64,000 nt of DNA from Prostheceraeus crozeri (lineage: Eukaryota; Platyhelminthes; Polycladida; Euryleptidae). The stretch is taken from contig CAJQUW010007429.1 of the NCBI GenBank assembly GCA_907163375.1, positions 1-64,000 of the forward strand, given 5' to 3'. Positions 46,123 through 56,588 of this stretch are shown here, in pieces; the first letter of the stretch is position 1; the number at the start of each line of letters is the position of its first letter. The position numbers were made by a program, and so were the translations under genes. The notes under the pieces are model-generated. The model saw nothing but the letters and a program-made list of their open reading frames with translations, had not been told where the DNA came from and did no database searches.

Positions 46123-46338
46123 GTGATGGAGATCACCAGCTCGAAATTCCTCCACCAATTATGGGAGTGGTACACCCCTAACTCCCAGCCACGAACTATG
46201 GCGGAGTGGGAGTATATTGACAAAGTGAGGCTCTCAGTGGAAGAACGATTAAAGCAACTGAACTGTTTTTGTTATCTATGTGAAGTCAGACTCTGGGACG
46301 ATATTGACGACGAAAACCTTTTGAAAAACATGCCATAA
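46123..46338 (+). CDS. Small hypothetical protein (P3)
   Basis: 71 residues: 'SKFLHQLWEWYTPNSQPR', 'WEYIDKVRLSVEERLKQL', 'CFCYLCEVRLWDDIDDEN'. Tryptophan-rich with a CxxC pair; an AATAAA (46338-46343) overlaps the stop region. Not recognised. Confidence 0.4.
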   Translation: MMEITSSKFLHQLWEWYTPNSQPRTMAEWEYIDKVRLSVEERLKQLNCFCYLCEVRLWDDIDDENLLKNMP

Positions 46339-46499
46339 TAAATTTTTATTTCGTATTATCTTTGCTTTCATACTGACTTACTTGAATGGGTTTTCAGTGG
46401 ATGATTTAACCATGTATACATTTTCATTTGGAAATAGTAGCACGCTTAGTCTAACTTGTAAATCTTATAACATTTCATATGGGAGATGATGGTAGTTGA

Positions 46500-46760
46500 A
46501 ATAGTGTTAAATAAAATTAAGATAGCTTACATGATACAGGGATAGCAATCGACTGCGATCCATATGTAAAGAACTTGTTAGATTGCGGAAGAGAGAAGTG
46601 TGTTATGTTGCGTGTGGCGCGTGAGTGTCCTCCCATTTCATTCCATTCATCAATTCGTCTCATTGATAGAGACAGGTAGAACTCATGGTTCTCATAACGT
46701 AAGCATTGGAAAGTTTTAGGCAACCTTCGACAGTTGGCTAAATGTCGCCCTGGTGCGAAT
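46500..46760 (-). other. Possible minus-strand exon (P3 right region)
   Basis: A frame open from about 46760 to 46517 reads 'CLRYENHEFYLSLSMRRID' and 'FSLPQSNKFFTYGSQSIAI'; it has no ATG at its beginning and ends near a donor-like GTAAGC. It could be a downstream exon of the right early unit. Weak. Confidence 0.25.
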
Positions 46761-47083
46761 GCATACTACGTTGAGACAGAGGCAATCACTTGCAAACATG
46801 ACGCAGAGAGGTTTAACAAGATTGACCATTGCCGAATGTCCCTTGCGGTATACATAGCTACGGGTTTCACTGCCGCCCTTTACAGGAACGCCCGTCGAAA
46901 GGAAGTATTACACCGAACTTCATTTGCAACGTTCAAGTTGACTGATAGCAGATTCAACTTAATGATAGTATTCGCCAGTCCGAAGACTGCCCAGGGCAAA
47001 CCGCGTGGAGGTTCTATCATGTCTTGCCCCATGGTGGCCCTTAAGAGAGCCGGTGGTTCGTTCTCGGGGTGTGTGGTAGGGAC

Positions 47084-48199
47084 TCAGGCTTGCTGTTTCG
47101 ACTGTGGCTCCGGCAACGGGGCGGGTGGTCGCTTCTCTTGGATGTCTGTAAAGAAAGAAGTAGTGAGTTATCATCTTACATTTTAATTTAGCCATTTTTA
47201 CTTACAGATCTTCTCGGACGCTTCCTCATAAAGGAAATTCGAGATCGGATTACGATGATCGAAGGTGAAGTGTAGACACTCCACCCCTTTCTTCACCCGA
47301 GAGTAGCATTTCTCCCCTCTTCCACGCCCGTACAAGAGAGGAGTTTCTGCTACTCTCCCCTTTCTAATAGGGATGTGCAGACGGCTGGAACGCACCCTTC
47401 GATCGCGATCCACCAGCTGCGCCGAACGGTGCAGCTCGTGATTCGTCTCGACCACCTTAGCCATCTCCACACGGAGTCTCTCCACTTCCTCCTTCAACCT
47501 TCGTATCTCCTTCTCCCTACTTTCCCTCTCTGCTAGCAAAGCCTCTTCTCTGGCTTTCCCCTCGAGAGTCTTGAGCCTCTCCTGCTCCAACTCGCCATCC
47601 CGCTCGCTTAATCTCTCCTTCACCTTCTTCATCTCTCCGGCCACGTTCTTTAGGTCCTCATACTTTGACTTGTATGAGAAGGCCTCCTCCTTCAACTTAT
47701 CCACCTCTTTCTTTAGTCTATCCCGTTCGGCGATCACCGGCGGGCACTTGACAAAATTGCGACATTGTGTTGCAATTCTGCTCGCAGTCACGGCTGTAGG
47801 GGTCTCGCGATCGAGGTCGACGTCCTCGAGAGGTTGTGACTGTAGCTCTCCCTCCTCCTCCTCCTCCTCACTATCGCTGCTGGACAGCGAGCTCTCGCTA
47901 CTAAGCGAGGATACAGCGGCAATCGCTTCAATGGCGGATTGTAGCTCAGTGGCCTCAGTGGCGAAGAGTGAACTCCGTTCTTCTTCGCCTACTTCGCCTG
48001 TTTGACACTCGCTGTGTTGTGAGTGCCAATCCTCCAGCCGCTCACTTAAGCGACTGACTTTGTGGGCTCCGCAGTAGTAGCGACCGACCCCTATCTGTTT
48101 CTTGTTAGTGCAAGCGTGTTTCTTGAAGGCGTCAGCTCTGAATACCTTCCGGCATTGACACAGTTTGAAACTGGTCTTCATATTATTGTATTTCGGCAT
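47084..48199 (-). CDS. Zinc-binding coiled-coil protein, spliced (P3 right early gene)
   Basis: Begins 'MPKYNNMKTSFKLCQCRKVF' with a CxC...H...C and 'GRYYCGAHKVSRLSERLEDW' zinc-finger-like region; residues 95-120 are serine then poly-glutamate; residues 155-265 are a long coiled coil rich in E, K, R; then a basic stretch and a 'GVECLHFTFDHRN' tail. A 60-bp intron is predicted at 47146-47205 (GTAAGT...TTTACAG), leading to a short proline-rich last exon ending at 47084. The start codon lies 2 bp after a splice acceptor (CTTCAG at 48202-48207), so a noncoding leader exon is expected upstream. Possibly a regulatory nuclear protein. Confidence 0.55.
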
Positions 48200-48209
48200 T
48201 TCTGAAGCG

Positions 48210-49231
48210 AAAAACGGAAAACAATGATTTTACACTTAGTGAGGAATGATAGATTTGAGTATAGTGAGTGGCACTCGATCCCGTCAACAGCCCGAAGGCC
48301 TTGTACTGATCACTAGGGAAGTGAGAGATCTTCCCCGATACCCGCTATTTACAGCTGAAGACATCATTGTCACTGCCCCGAAGTGGTAACAGCAACGTCG
48401 AGTCAAAGGTAGTGAACAGTAGCTGGGATCTAACCCCTCAAAGCTGCCTTAGACTTAGTTAAATTTGAAATCTGATAGCAGATTTGAACTCAGCATACTT
48501 GAAAACCTTGAGGAAACATCCCAAGTCATTGCTTTGATCAGCTTGATAGCAAGCCGTAGAGAGCTTGATTCACCAGCGTTTTGCAATGGAGATGTTTAGA
48601 GGCCACCCATGACAAGATAGCTAAGACTCAACCGATTGGCGTTCAAAGTGCTACGTTGAGAGCTGTGTCAAATGCCCAACATGAGACATGAGTTGTCCCA
48701 GCGGTTACGGTCTCAAATATGACACATTCCCTTGCCACACTTATCACTACGGCATCGTCCGCCGTCCCGAAGGAACACCCTGTCAGTGGAATATTACAGC
48801 AAAACTCTCCGTGTCTTGCTCGCTTTCAGTGAAAAGCCGCTTATACCATGAGAAGACTGGCTCAGACATCATTAAAAATGCTTTCATTGACTTCAGCAGG
48901 GTCGAAAACCCCAGAAAACCTCCAAAACTAGTGAATTTAAATTTTTCAACTTTTTAGCACTACTTATGAAATTTTATAAGTAGTCCATCACTTAGGGCAG
49001 GTCAATAGCGATCGAACCTTTTTTGAATCAAGTCAAACGGACTTGTAGAAGCAAAGTTACAAGCCTTTAAAGTTTTGGAGTCTTTTATGGCCTGGAGGCG
49101 AAGGCCATCTCCTGGCGAACCTCTAAGTCTGACGCCTGAGCTGATATCAGCAATGAAATTTTCTAAGTCGGTTTCTTACAGAAACTCGGAATTTGGAATG
49201 TCCGAAGCTATCATCGGAGCTCAGAGAGACG
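48210..49231 (-). other. Presumed leader intron of the right early unit (P3)
   Basis: About 1 kb with no supported gene. On the minus strand it is bounded by a donor GTAAGT (49237-49232) and an acceptor CTTCAG (48202-48207), consistent with one leader intron. Short plus-strand frames here do not look like proteins. Confidence 0.4.
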
Positions 49232-49318
49232 ACTTACCGTTGGCAATCTCTCGTCTGAATGACAAGTCTCTGTCGGTTCCCAGCTTATATAGTGTGTGGC
49301 GATCAGCTGATGACGTAA
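49232..49318 (-). promoter_or_regulatory. Right inward promoter of P3 (TATA, E-box, CRE-like)
   Basis: On the minus strand: TTACGTCA (CRE/ATF-like; plus positions 49311-49318), CAGCTG E-box (49304-49309), TATATAAG (49284-49291), expected start near 49260 and a splice donor GTAAGT at 49237. Mirrors the left-end promoter at 29530-29680. Confidence 0.6.
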
Positions 49319-49344
49319 TACCCATCATCCAAACACTAAAAATC

Positions 49345-51634
49345 CGTCTATCTCCGCTTCTAGTGCTCCGATTGAGCTGGAAATACACCATTTCCATGTA
49401 GAATTTGACGCTAAATCCGAATCTGGCCCCCGTTTTCCCATCAGATGCTTCGTTTTGGCTATACAGTAGGCAGCCATCGCAAAAATTCTAACTCGTTTTT
49501 TCGAAAAATGTTGAAAATTTTTCTCTCCGATTGACTTGAAACTCACCATACAGATAGAGAATTTGACGCTGATTCCAAATCTGAAATCCGTTTTCAAATC
49601 CGATGCTTCGTTTTGAAGCTACAGCCCAAAACGTCCCAAATTCTAACTCTGTCGTTTTTCGCCAATGTCCCAAAATCTTAAATGGCGTCTCACATCTAAA
49701 CGAAGACAGATAGGAACAAGCCGATTCTTTCACTGAATTTGTCTCACTCTTAGCTTTCAAACGAGCTATGGCACGACTAAATCCGTCCACTGGAAGCCAA
49801 AATCGAAGCGAGCTGTCCAGAGGGGGGGGGGGTCAGCGAAATTTTTCTCTCCGATTGCGTTCAAATTCACCATACCGATAGAGAATTTCACGCTGATTCC
49901 AAATCTGAAATCCGTTTTCCAATCCGATGCTTCGTTTTGAAGCTACAGCCCAAAACGTCCCAAAATCTAACTCTGTCGTTTTTCGACAATGTCCCAAAAT
50001 CTTAAATGGCGTCTCACATCTAAACGAAGACAGATAGGAACAAGCCGATTCTTTCAGTGAATTTGTCTCACTCTTAGCTTTCAAACGAGCTATGGCACGA
50101 CTAAATTCGTCCACTGGAAGCCAAAATCGAAGCAAGCTCTCCCGAGGGGGGGGGGGGGGAATTTGTAGTCATGCAAGAGTATGGTTTGATGAGTGGGGGG
50201 AGAATTGGATTTGTGGGGATAGATGCATGGTGTAGTGATTGGTGTATAAGTAAGGGTGTCGAATAGTTGTTAGATATGTTTGTAGGGGTAGGGAAGAAGG
50301 AGGAAGTGAGTATGATGGGGGATGGTCAGCTAAGCGATGTGGTCATCGGTGTCGAGAAATTTAGAATTTTAGGATTTGAATGTCATGGTGTATGTGTCAG
50401 GGTTGTGTATAGTGGTTCTATAAGGGGGGTGTGTGCGAGATTTGTGAGGTGGTCAGCGGTAACGAGGTTAGTGATCATGGTCTAGAAAAAGAGAGGGGGA
50501 GTGATGATGTTCGGTTAATGTTTTACGGACAAGTGGGTTGTCCTATGGGATTAGTTTATAGGGTGCTCATGTTGAAGTGTGGGGGTTGGTCAGGGGAGTT
50601 CAGAGAGTATGGTCAGCAGGGTATATTTGGTCGTAATTGTTAGTAGTCGAGTCGAGATTGAGTCTGAGTTCGGTGGAGATGGTTATTTGAGGGTAGGTCA
50701 GTTCAGAGGTCGTCAGATGAGTAGGTAATAGTCATGTTATGTGTAGTTGTCAGCGGTATAGGGTAGGTCAATACGTATTGGGAAAGTGATGGTGGAGTGG
50801 TCGATTTTGGATACGGTGGATATGACAATTTGGTGATAATTAGAGGAGTCTCAAATTGTCAGGTGGGTCTAGTCGAGGTAATTGTTGAAGTATTCATGTT
50901 GTCTGTATTTTGTGGATATGGAGGTGTCACTGGGTTCTGGTGACGTCACAGTTAGTAAGAGGTGGAGTACGGGTCAGGGGCGGGTGGATAAGTATGGGGT
51001 CGTTAGGGGCGTGTACAGTTTTTCTTGGAATGGTATGGGGGTGTGTGTCTACGTATGTATTGGTGGTGTGTGCATAGGGTATAGCGTCGAGGACGGTCAG
51101 ATGTTGTCAGCGAAAATTTTTTCTCCGATTGCGTTCAAATTCACCATACCGATGCAGAATTTCACGCTGAATCCGAATCTGGCCTCCGTTTTCTCATCCG
51201 ATGCTTCGTTTGGGCGCTACACACCAAAACGTCCCAAATTTTAACTCTGTCGTTTTTCGAAAAATGTTGAAAATTTTTTCTCTCCGATTGCCTTGAAACT
51301 CACCCTACCGATGCAGAATTTCACGCTGATCACGAATCTAAAGTCCGTTTCACCATTCCCACGCCAACCTAGACGGTCGCCACGTCAACTAGACGGTCGC
51401 CACGTCAACCTAGGCGGTCGGCCACGTCAACCATACGAGACCAACTCCGGTCACACTCTGTCGTTTCGAGGGGGGGATTGTCGCGAACTGTTGTGAACGT
51501 GACTCAACCTGGCCTGGCAACCAGACAGACCACAACTCTGTCGTTCCTAGGGAGGGATGGGAGGGGTGGGGGAGGGGGGCGACGTCAGCGATGGCGGCCA
51601 TCTTGCGCTATCTGGTATTTGTCACTTCCTTACT
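49345..51634 (-). repeat. Right TIR of P3
   Basis: Inverted relative of the left TIR: a diverged innermost unit (49345-49540), two close 325-bp units (about 49540-49825 and 49833-50150), a foreign GT-rich block (50161-51105), diverged units (51106-51360), the 'GACGGTCGCCACGTCAACC' short repeats (51370-51430) and the outer tip. The site corresponding to the P2 insertion (near 51470) is uninterrupted here. Confidence 0.88.
50161..51105. repeat. C-poor, GT-rich insertion in the right TIR of P3
   Basis: About 945 bp absent from the left arm, placed exactly between a long G-run and 'GTCAGCGAAAATTTT'. Plus strand strongly favours G and T, with few C. The string GGTCAG/TGTCAG recurs about a dozen times at irregular spacing. 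No convincing protein frame. Confidence 0.7.
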
Positions 51635-52080
51635 ACCCTCACGGTTTTTTCTGCAACAATGTAAGCTTCTGAATCTTCTGGGACTATTCATGTTCCCGTC
51701 TGTTTTTGGCGGTCATTGGATTTTTAAATGCCCGAAGTCACGGCATGAGCGTTATGAACGCAGAATATTTACAAAAGAGAATAGGTTTATGTTTTGCTGT
51801 TTGAGGACGGGGACATCGAATTAAAGGTCTTTAAGAGAGAGCGGACATGCGAAAAAGTTGTGAAATTGCATCCACGCTTCTACATGTGACAATGATGACA
51901 ACAATGAGGTTGCTGAAAAGGACATGGAATGTCATTTAGTCAAAGTGCCCCCGTCTGCCTTGAATGGCTACAGTGATGAAAGTTAAAAACATTGACTTCC
52001 ATGATTGTCCCTGTGTGGATATCCATATTTGAGAATGGGATTAGCACAGAAAATTCTTAGTATGAATGTTTGATACTCAG
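51635..52080 (+). pseudogene. BEL-1 gag zinc-knuckle region (fossil)
   Basis: Continues the BEL-1 gag theme on the far side of P3: 'HWIFKCPKSRHERY' and 'TKENRFMFCCLRTG' match the double zinc-knuckle region of BEL/Pao gag ('FKCPKF...ERR.FAKENRLCFNCL'). Broken. Ends where minus-strand piggyBac-like sequence begins. Confidence 0.65.
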
Positions 52081-52252
52081 AGTGACTTCTCATTTATTTC
52101 ATTCATTGACGGAGCATTAAATCTGCATGCACACGATGTTCGTTTGACGCTTTCCACGATGTTATCCAGCTGTGCCATTGTTCGATTGTCAAGCCAATTC
52201 GTTGTTTAAGGTCGAGGAATAGACCGTGATATACTAAGGTTGTCCCAAAGTT

Positions 52253-52558
52253 ATCTACCATCTCTACAACCAAAGGTGGAAGTGTGACAGGAGGGGGTGG
52301 GGGTGAGGGTGCGGGTGGGGGTTGGGGGTCAGAACTTTTTCTCTCCGATTGAGTTGGGAAGATGTTTCTAGACCCAACTTTGACCCAAAACGTCCGAATT
52401 TGCACTCCATTTTCACCATCCGAGCACTCCTTCTGCCCGTATAAAAACGACTTTTCTCATCGCAAAACCTCCAAAACCTGACTTTTTCCAACTCTGACAG
52501 TTCCTGCCATTTTCCTCCCTAAACCCAAGAAAATGAGTCCAAACCGAGCTTTTTTTTT
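52253..52558. repeat. Repeat module copy, left of BEL-2
   Basis: Matches 56640-56935 in direct orientation ('AGGGGGTGGGGGTGAGGGTG', 'CTCTCCGATTGAGTTGGGAA', 'CTAAACCCAAGAAAATGAGT'). Weakly related to the 325-bp TIR unit of P3 ('CTCTCCGATTG', 'CAAACGAGCTATGGCACGAC'). Confidence 0.85.
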
Positions 52559-52619
52559 TGTAACGGACTTAAGACATTGCCTTCTTCTCAATTTTTTCTC
52601 AATTTCTTCTCAAAGAAAT

Positions 52620-55600
52620 TTTCTCAAGAAAAGATGTTATTCGATTCATTGATATGAAGAACGAGCGAACGAATGAAGCAACTCGAAAATGCCATATACA
52701 GTTACCCCTTCCATTCAAATCTCGTCCTAGCTTAACCAAATAATAGATTGCTGGCCGAAAAACGACTTGAACATTTAAAGAAAAAAATGTCAAGAGATGA
52801 AAAGTTTTCACAGTGATTACACTACCTTTATGGAAGATGTGATTGCTAAGAATGATGCAGAACTTTCCACTGAAAATAAAGATGGAGAGTCGTGGTTTAT
52901 CCCTCATCATGGTGTTTATCACCCAAAGAAACCAAATAAAATTCGTGTCGTTTTTGACTGCTCTAGCAAATTTGCAGGAACCTCGCTGAATGATCATCTT
53001 CTTTCAGGACCTGATCTCACGAATAGCCTGCTTGTGTTCTATTTAGATTCCGCAAGAATAGAATTGCTCTAACTTGTGACATTGAAAGGATGTTCCATCA
53101 GTTTCTTGTAAAACCTGAAGATAGGGGATATTTGAAGTTCTTATGGTGGCCGGGAGGAAATGTTGATCTAATCCCCATTGATATAGAATGCGAGTTCATC
53201 TTTTTCGGAGCAAGTTCGTCCCCGGGATGTGCAATTTTTGTTTTAAAGCACTTGGCGTCTCTTCACAAGGATGACATGAAACTCGGAGCTGATTTCATTC
53301 TCCACAATTTTTATGTTGATGATGGAATATGCAGTACTCATTCAATGAAGAAGCAATAAGAGTTGCAGGCGAAGCTCGTACTATTTGTCAAGAAGGCGGT
53401 TTGCGTCTGCATAAATTTTGTTCAAATAGCAAGGATGTCTTGTCTGTTCTTCCACGCGATGAGCTGTCAAGTGATTTAAAGGAAGCCGATTTGCATGTTG
53501 ACTTATTACCACTTTTATCAACCCTAGGGATACAATGGATACCGAATGACGATTGCTTTCTGTTCAAAATGACAAAGAGAGATGATGGTATAACGAACCG
53601 AAGGCATGGTTTTATCGATGTTTGCCTCCATTTATGAACCCTCTAGGCTTCTTAGCACCTTTCATACTTTGTGGAAAAGGTATTTTGCAGATAATGTGTA
53701 AAAATGGAATTTCTTGGGACGATTAATTACCTCAAGATCTCATGCCAAAATGGAAGCGCTGGTTGTCTGACTTCTCATTAATTTCAGATGTTCGAATTCC
53801 TCGATGCATTACGCCTCCACTTTTCTCAGATGTGAAGGTGATTGATTGCATCATTTTTCTGATGCTAGTACGGTTGGATATGGACAGTGCTCTTACGTCA
53901 AATTAATCGATCAGACTGATAGAATTCATTGCACATTATTGTGGGAAAAGTCCAGAGTCGCCCCATCCAAATTACGACTATTCCTCGTTTGGAGCTTGCT
54001 GCCGCAGTACTTTCAGCGAAAAGTCAGCAACATGCTGAAAGAAGAACTCAATCTTTCACCCAACAAGGAAGTATTCTGGACTGATTCAAAAGTCGTGCTT
54101 GGTTATATTTCAAATGATGTTCGAAGGTTTCAGATGTATGTGGCAAACAGAGTTCAGATCATCAGGAATTTTTTCAAAACCTCACCAATGGCGTTACGTC
54201 GAGAGCAGGTCAAACCCTGCTGATCATGCTTGTCGCGGGTTAACTGCTTATGAAACTGCAACGGTCGAATTGGTATAGTGGACCAGAATTTTCTATGGAA
54301 TCCAAAGATTGACTATACACAGGCAGAAAATTATCCGTTGTCAGCAAAGGATCCTGAAATCAAGCGCACCGTATATTCAGCACGTCCGCCACGACTTCGC
54401 CTTCTACACCAATTCTTTCTTGCATAAAGAGATTTTCGGAATGGATGCCTCTATTGAGAGCTTCGCTAGACTGCAGCGGAGAGTAAAAGGGTTGAAAAGT
54501 TGCTTACCAGCTTCCGTATCTGAAATGAAAATGCAACTCACTTTCTTGTCAGAACTTCTCAAGAAGAATTAGAGAAATCAGATTCATTCTTGTCCCTAAA
54601 CCCTTTTACTGACAATGATGGTATTATTCGTGTTGGTGGTCGACATCAGTCCTCTTCATTGTCATATGGAATCAAGTTTCCGATTATTTTAAATAAGAGT
54701 AGTCACGTATCACTTTTATTAGTTCGTCATTTCCATGAGAAGGTGATGCATCAAGGTCGTGGTATGACACTAAATGAATTGCGATCAAACGGATTTTGGA
54801 TTATTAGCGCAAGTCACTTGGTATCTTCTGTCATACTTCTTGTGTCGCTTGCAGAAAGCTACGTCGTCCAGTTGAATGTCAGATGATGGCAGAATTACCA
54901 TATGATAGAGTAGAACCCTCTCCTCCGTTTACATTCTGTGGTATGGATTGTTTTCGGGCCTTTCGTGACCAAAGTTGGAAGAAAAGAAAATAAAAGATAC
55001 GGTGTTTTATTTACTTGTTGTTGCTCAAGAGCAATTCACATTGAAGCACTTGATGACTTGACAACTGACGCTTTTCATAAATGCCTTGCGTTGTTTCATA
55101 GCAATACGAGGAAAGGTGAAACAAATAAGATGTGATAGAGGTAGCAATTTCGTTGGAGCACAGTCTGAACTCAAACGTGCATTTGAAGAACAATCTGATG
55201 CCAAGGGTTTGACAGCTTACTTAAGAGATCAGAACTGTGAATTCGTGTTCAATGTTCCTCATGCTAGTCATATGGGAGGCATATGGGAGAGACAAATAAG
55301 AACCATCAGATCCATTTTAAGTAATGTCGTAGACTTGCAGTCTAAGAGATTAGATGATTCCTCGCTCCGAACTTTATTCTAACGAAGCCATGGCCATAGT
55401 TAACAATCGACCTTTGACCACTGATTTCATAATAGCATTGATATTGAACCTCTAACACCAAATCACATTTTGACTATGAAGAGCTCAATTCCTCCTCCAC
55501 CAGGAGAATTCACACAAAGGGATATGTATCTTAGGAAACGATGGCGACGCGTTTCAATATTATCAGAACAATTTTGGAGTAGATGGAGAAAGGAATATAT

Positions 55601-55890
55601 CCTCAGTCAAAATTTACGAAAGATTTGGAAGAGTGAACGAAGAAATGTCAAAGTTGGAGATGTCGTTTTATTAGATGAGCCCGACGTCAAAAGAAATGAA
55701 TGGTCATTAGGGAAGGTTGCCGAAGTCGTCCCAAGTTCTGATGGCTTAGTTTCGAAGGGTCAAAGTACTTGTTGTGCGAAAGGTAGCCCTAAGATTTTGG
55801 AAAGACCTATCCATAAGTTTAGTTCTCCTTGTCGAATCAAAGTGACTGTATTTTTATTCGTATTTCTTCAGCCATCAGCTATTTCCTGAT
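52620..55890 (+). pseudogene. BEL-2 pol (RT, RNase H, integrase), fossil
   Basis: RT: 'WFIPHHGVYHPKKPNKIRV', 'VFDCSSKFAGTSLNDHLL', 'YLKFLWWPGGNVDLIP', 'LHNFYVDDGICSTHS' (YVDD box). RNase H-like: 'HHFSDASTVGYGQCSYVKL' and 'VFWTDSKVVLGYISNDVRR'. Integrase: 'SSHVSLLLVRHFHEKVMHQG', 'CCSRAIHIEALDDLTTDAF', 'RCDRGSNFVGAQSELKRAF', 'ASHMGGIWERQIRTIRSIL', C-terminal 'VKVGDVVLLDEPDVKRNEW'. These are the Pao/BEL signatures in the normal order. Broken many times. Confidence 0.85.
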
Positions 55891-56175
55891 TGAAGTCAGT
55901 CTACTTTGTTGTTTCGGAATTTCACGCATCTGTTGTTCTTTTATAGTGTAGGGAAAGTAGATAAAATCTTGAGATTTTTTTTGGAAGGCCTAGTTCTTTT
56001 CGATTAGTTATAGTGTTTTTGTAAGGACTTATCTTGTATATAATATTTGAGACGAGTGCAATTCATGTATGTACATATGAACGTAGAATTTAAGAAAAGC
56101 ATTTTTTTTTAACCTTGTATTAGGACCTACTCTGAACAATTCTCTTCCAACTGACGTTTGAATTGTTGGGGGGAG
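55891..56175 (+). other. BEL-2 3' untranslated region and polypurine tract
   Basis: Noncoding stretch ending in the polypurine tract GGGGGGAG at about 56168-56175 immediately before the 3' LTR. Confidence 0.6.
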
Positions 56176-56588
56176 TGTAACGGACTTAAGACATTGCCTT
56201 CAGCTGGACGCTGAATTTCTTAATGCTTGTTTTTCTAAATCAAATTTTTTATCCCTGTTCAAATGTTTGTATGTCTCTTAGTTACCAGTCAACGAAAAGG
56301 TTTTGATTTGTTGGGTCTATCAGGATCCTAGAATTTCATGTAAATAGACATTGTACATATTGTGCTATTTAAAGCTGGAAACGGTGAGTTTTTAGGCATA
56401 TTTGTAACTCCCTATGATGAGAAATTTTATTCATGATAAAATGTAGCTAATTTACTTATGAGCGTGAAATGATGAGTCCCTTGTATTTTTTATTGCAGTT
56501 TTCACGTTGCATCTAAGAAATACAATTCTAGTGCATCAGTTGAGGTTTGTTTCAACTTAATAGCGCAAATTGGACGTACGCCGTCATA
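56176..56588 (+). repeat. 3' LTR of BEL-2
   Basis: About 411 bp, begins TGTAACGGACTTAAGACATT, same family as 7552-7957; several small differences between the two. Confidence 0.88.

Larger units (their letters stand above)
9798..51634 (+). mobile_element. Polinton P3 (chromodomain-integrase, adintovirus-like), holding nested P2
   Basis: Fossil Polinton of about 24 kb without its P2 insert. Its ends are inverted copies starting AGTAAGGAAGTGACAAATAC at 9798 and ending in the complement at 51634; AG...CT ends are the Polinton rule. It holds ATPase, chromodomain integrase, hexon-like capsid, pVI- and pX-like proteins, protease, penton-like proteins, PolB, a TBP-like and two PC4-like genes, and early-type genes at both ends. 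No convincing 6-bp duplication flanks it (GTTAGT against ACCCTC). Mostly open, about four to six breaks. Older than P2, younger than BEL-1. Confidence 0.85.
7552..52080 (+). mobile_element. BEL/Pao retrotransposon BEL-1, 5' part, split by Polinton P3
   Basis: Fossil LTR element. It has a 5' LTR (7552-7957), a gag region (about 8376-9797) and, after the P3 insertion, the zinc-knuckle end of gag (51635 to about 52080). Beyond that point the sequence turns into a piggyBac-like element, so BEL-1 is incomplete. Broken, with many breaks. It is the oldest layer of the nest because P3 lies inside it. Confidence 0.75.
52559..56588 (+). mobile_element. BEL/Pao copy BEL-2, 5'-deleted
   Basis: Starts with only the first 26 bp of the LTR (TGTAACGGACTTAAGACATT..., 52559-52584), then pol sequence, then a full 3' LTR. 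Left flank '...GAGCTTTTTTTTT' and right flank 'CTTTTCACTGCC' are contiguous as '..GAGCTTTTCACTGCC' in the neighbouring module copy near 56931, which marks the insertion point and suggests a CTTTT duplication. Broken, roughly ten breaks. Same LTR family as BEL-1. Confidence 0.7.

Noticed and set aside
46734-47186. 150-residue plus-strand ORF in the right early region of P3
   Set aside because: It lies opposite a predicted intron and last exon of the minus-strand gene, has a composition typical of antisense reading, and no recognisable feature.
48688-49401. Plus-strand ORFs between the right early promoter and coiled-coil gene
   Set aside because: They fall in the presumed leader intron and have no protein-like pattern.
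9792-51640. Six-base target duplication for P3
   Set aside because: Flanks GTTAGT and ACCCTC do not match, and shifting the border by a few bases does not help; the outer limits are therefore given from the TIR match only.
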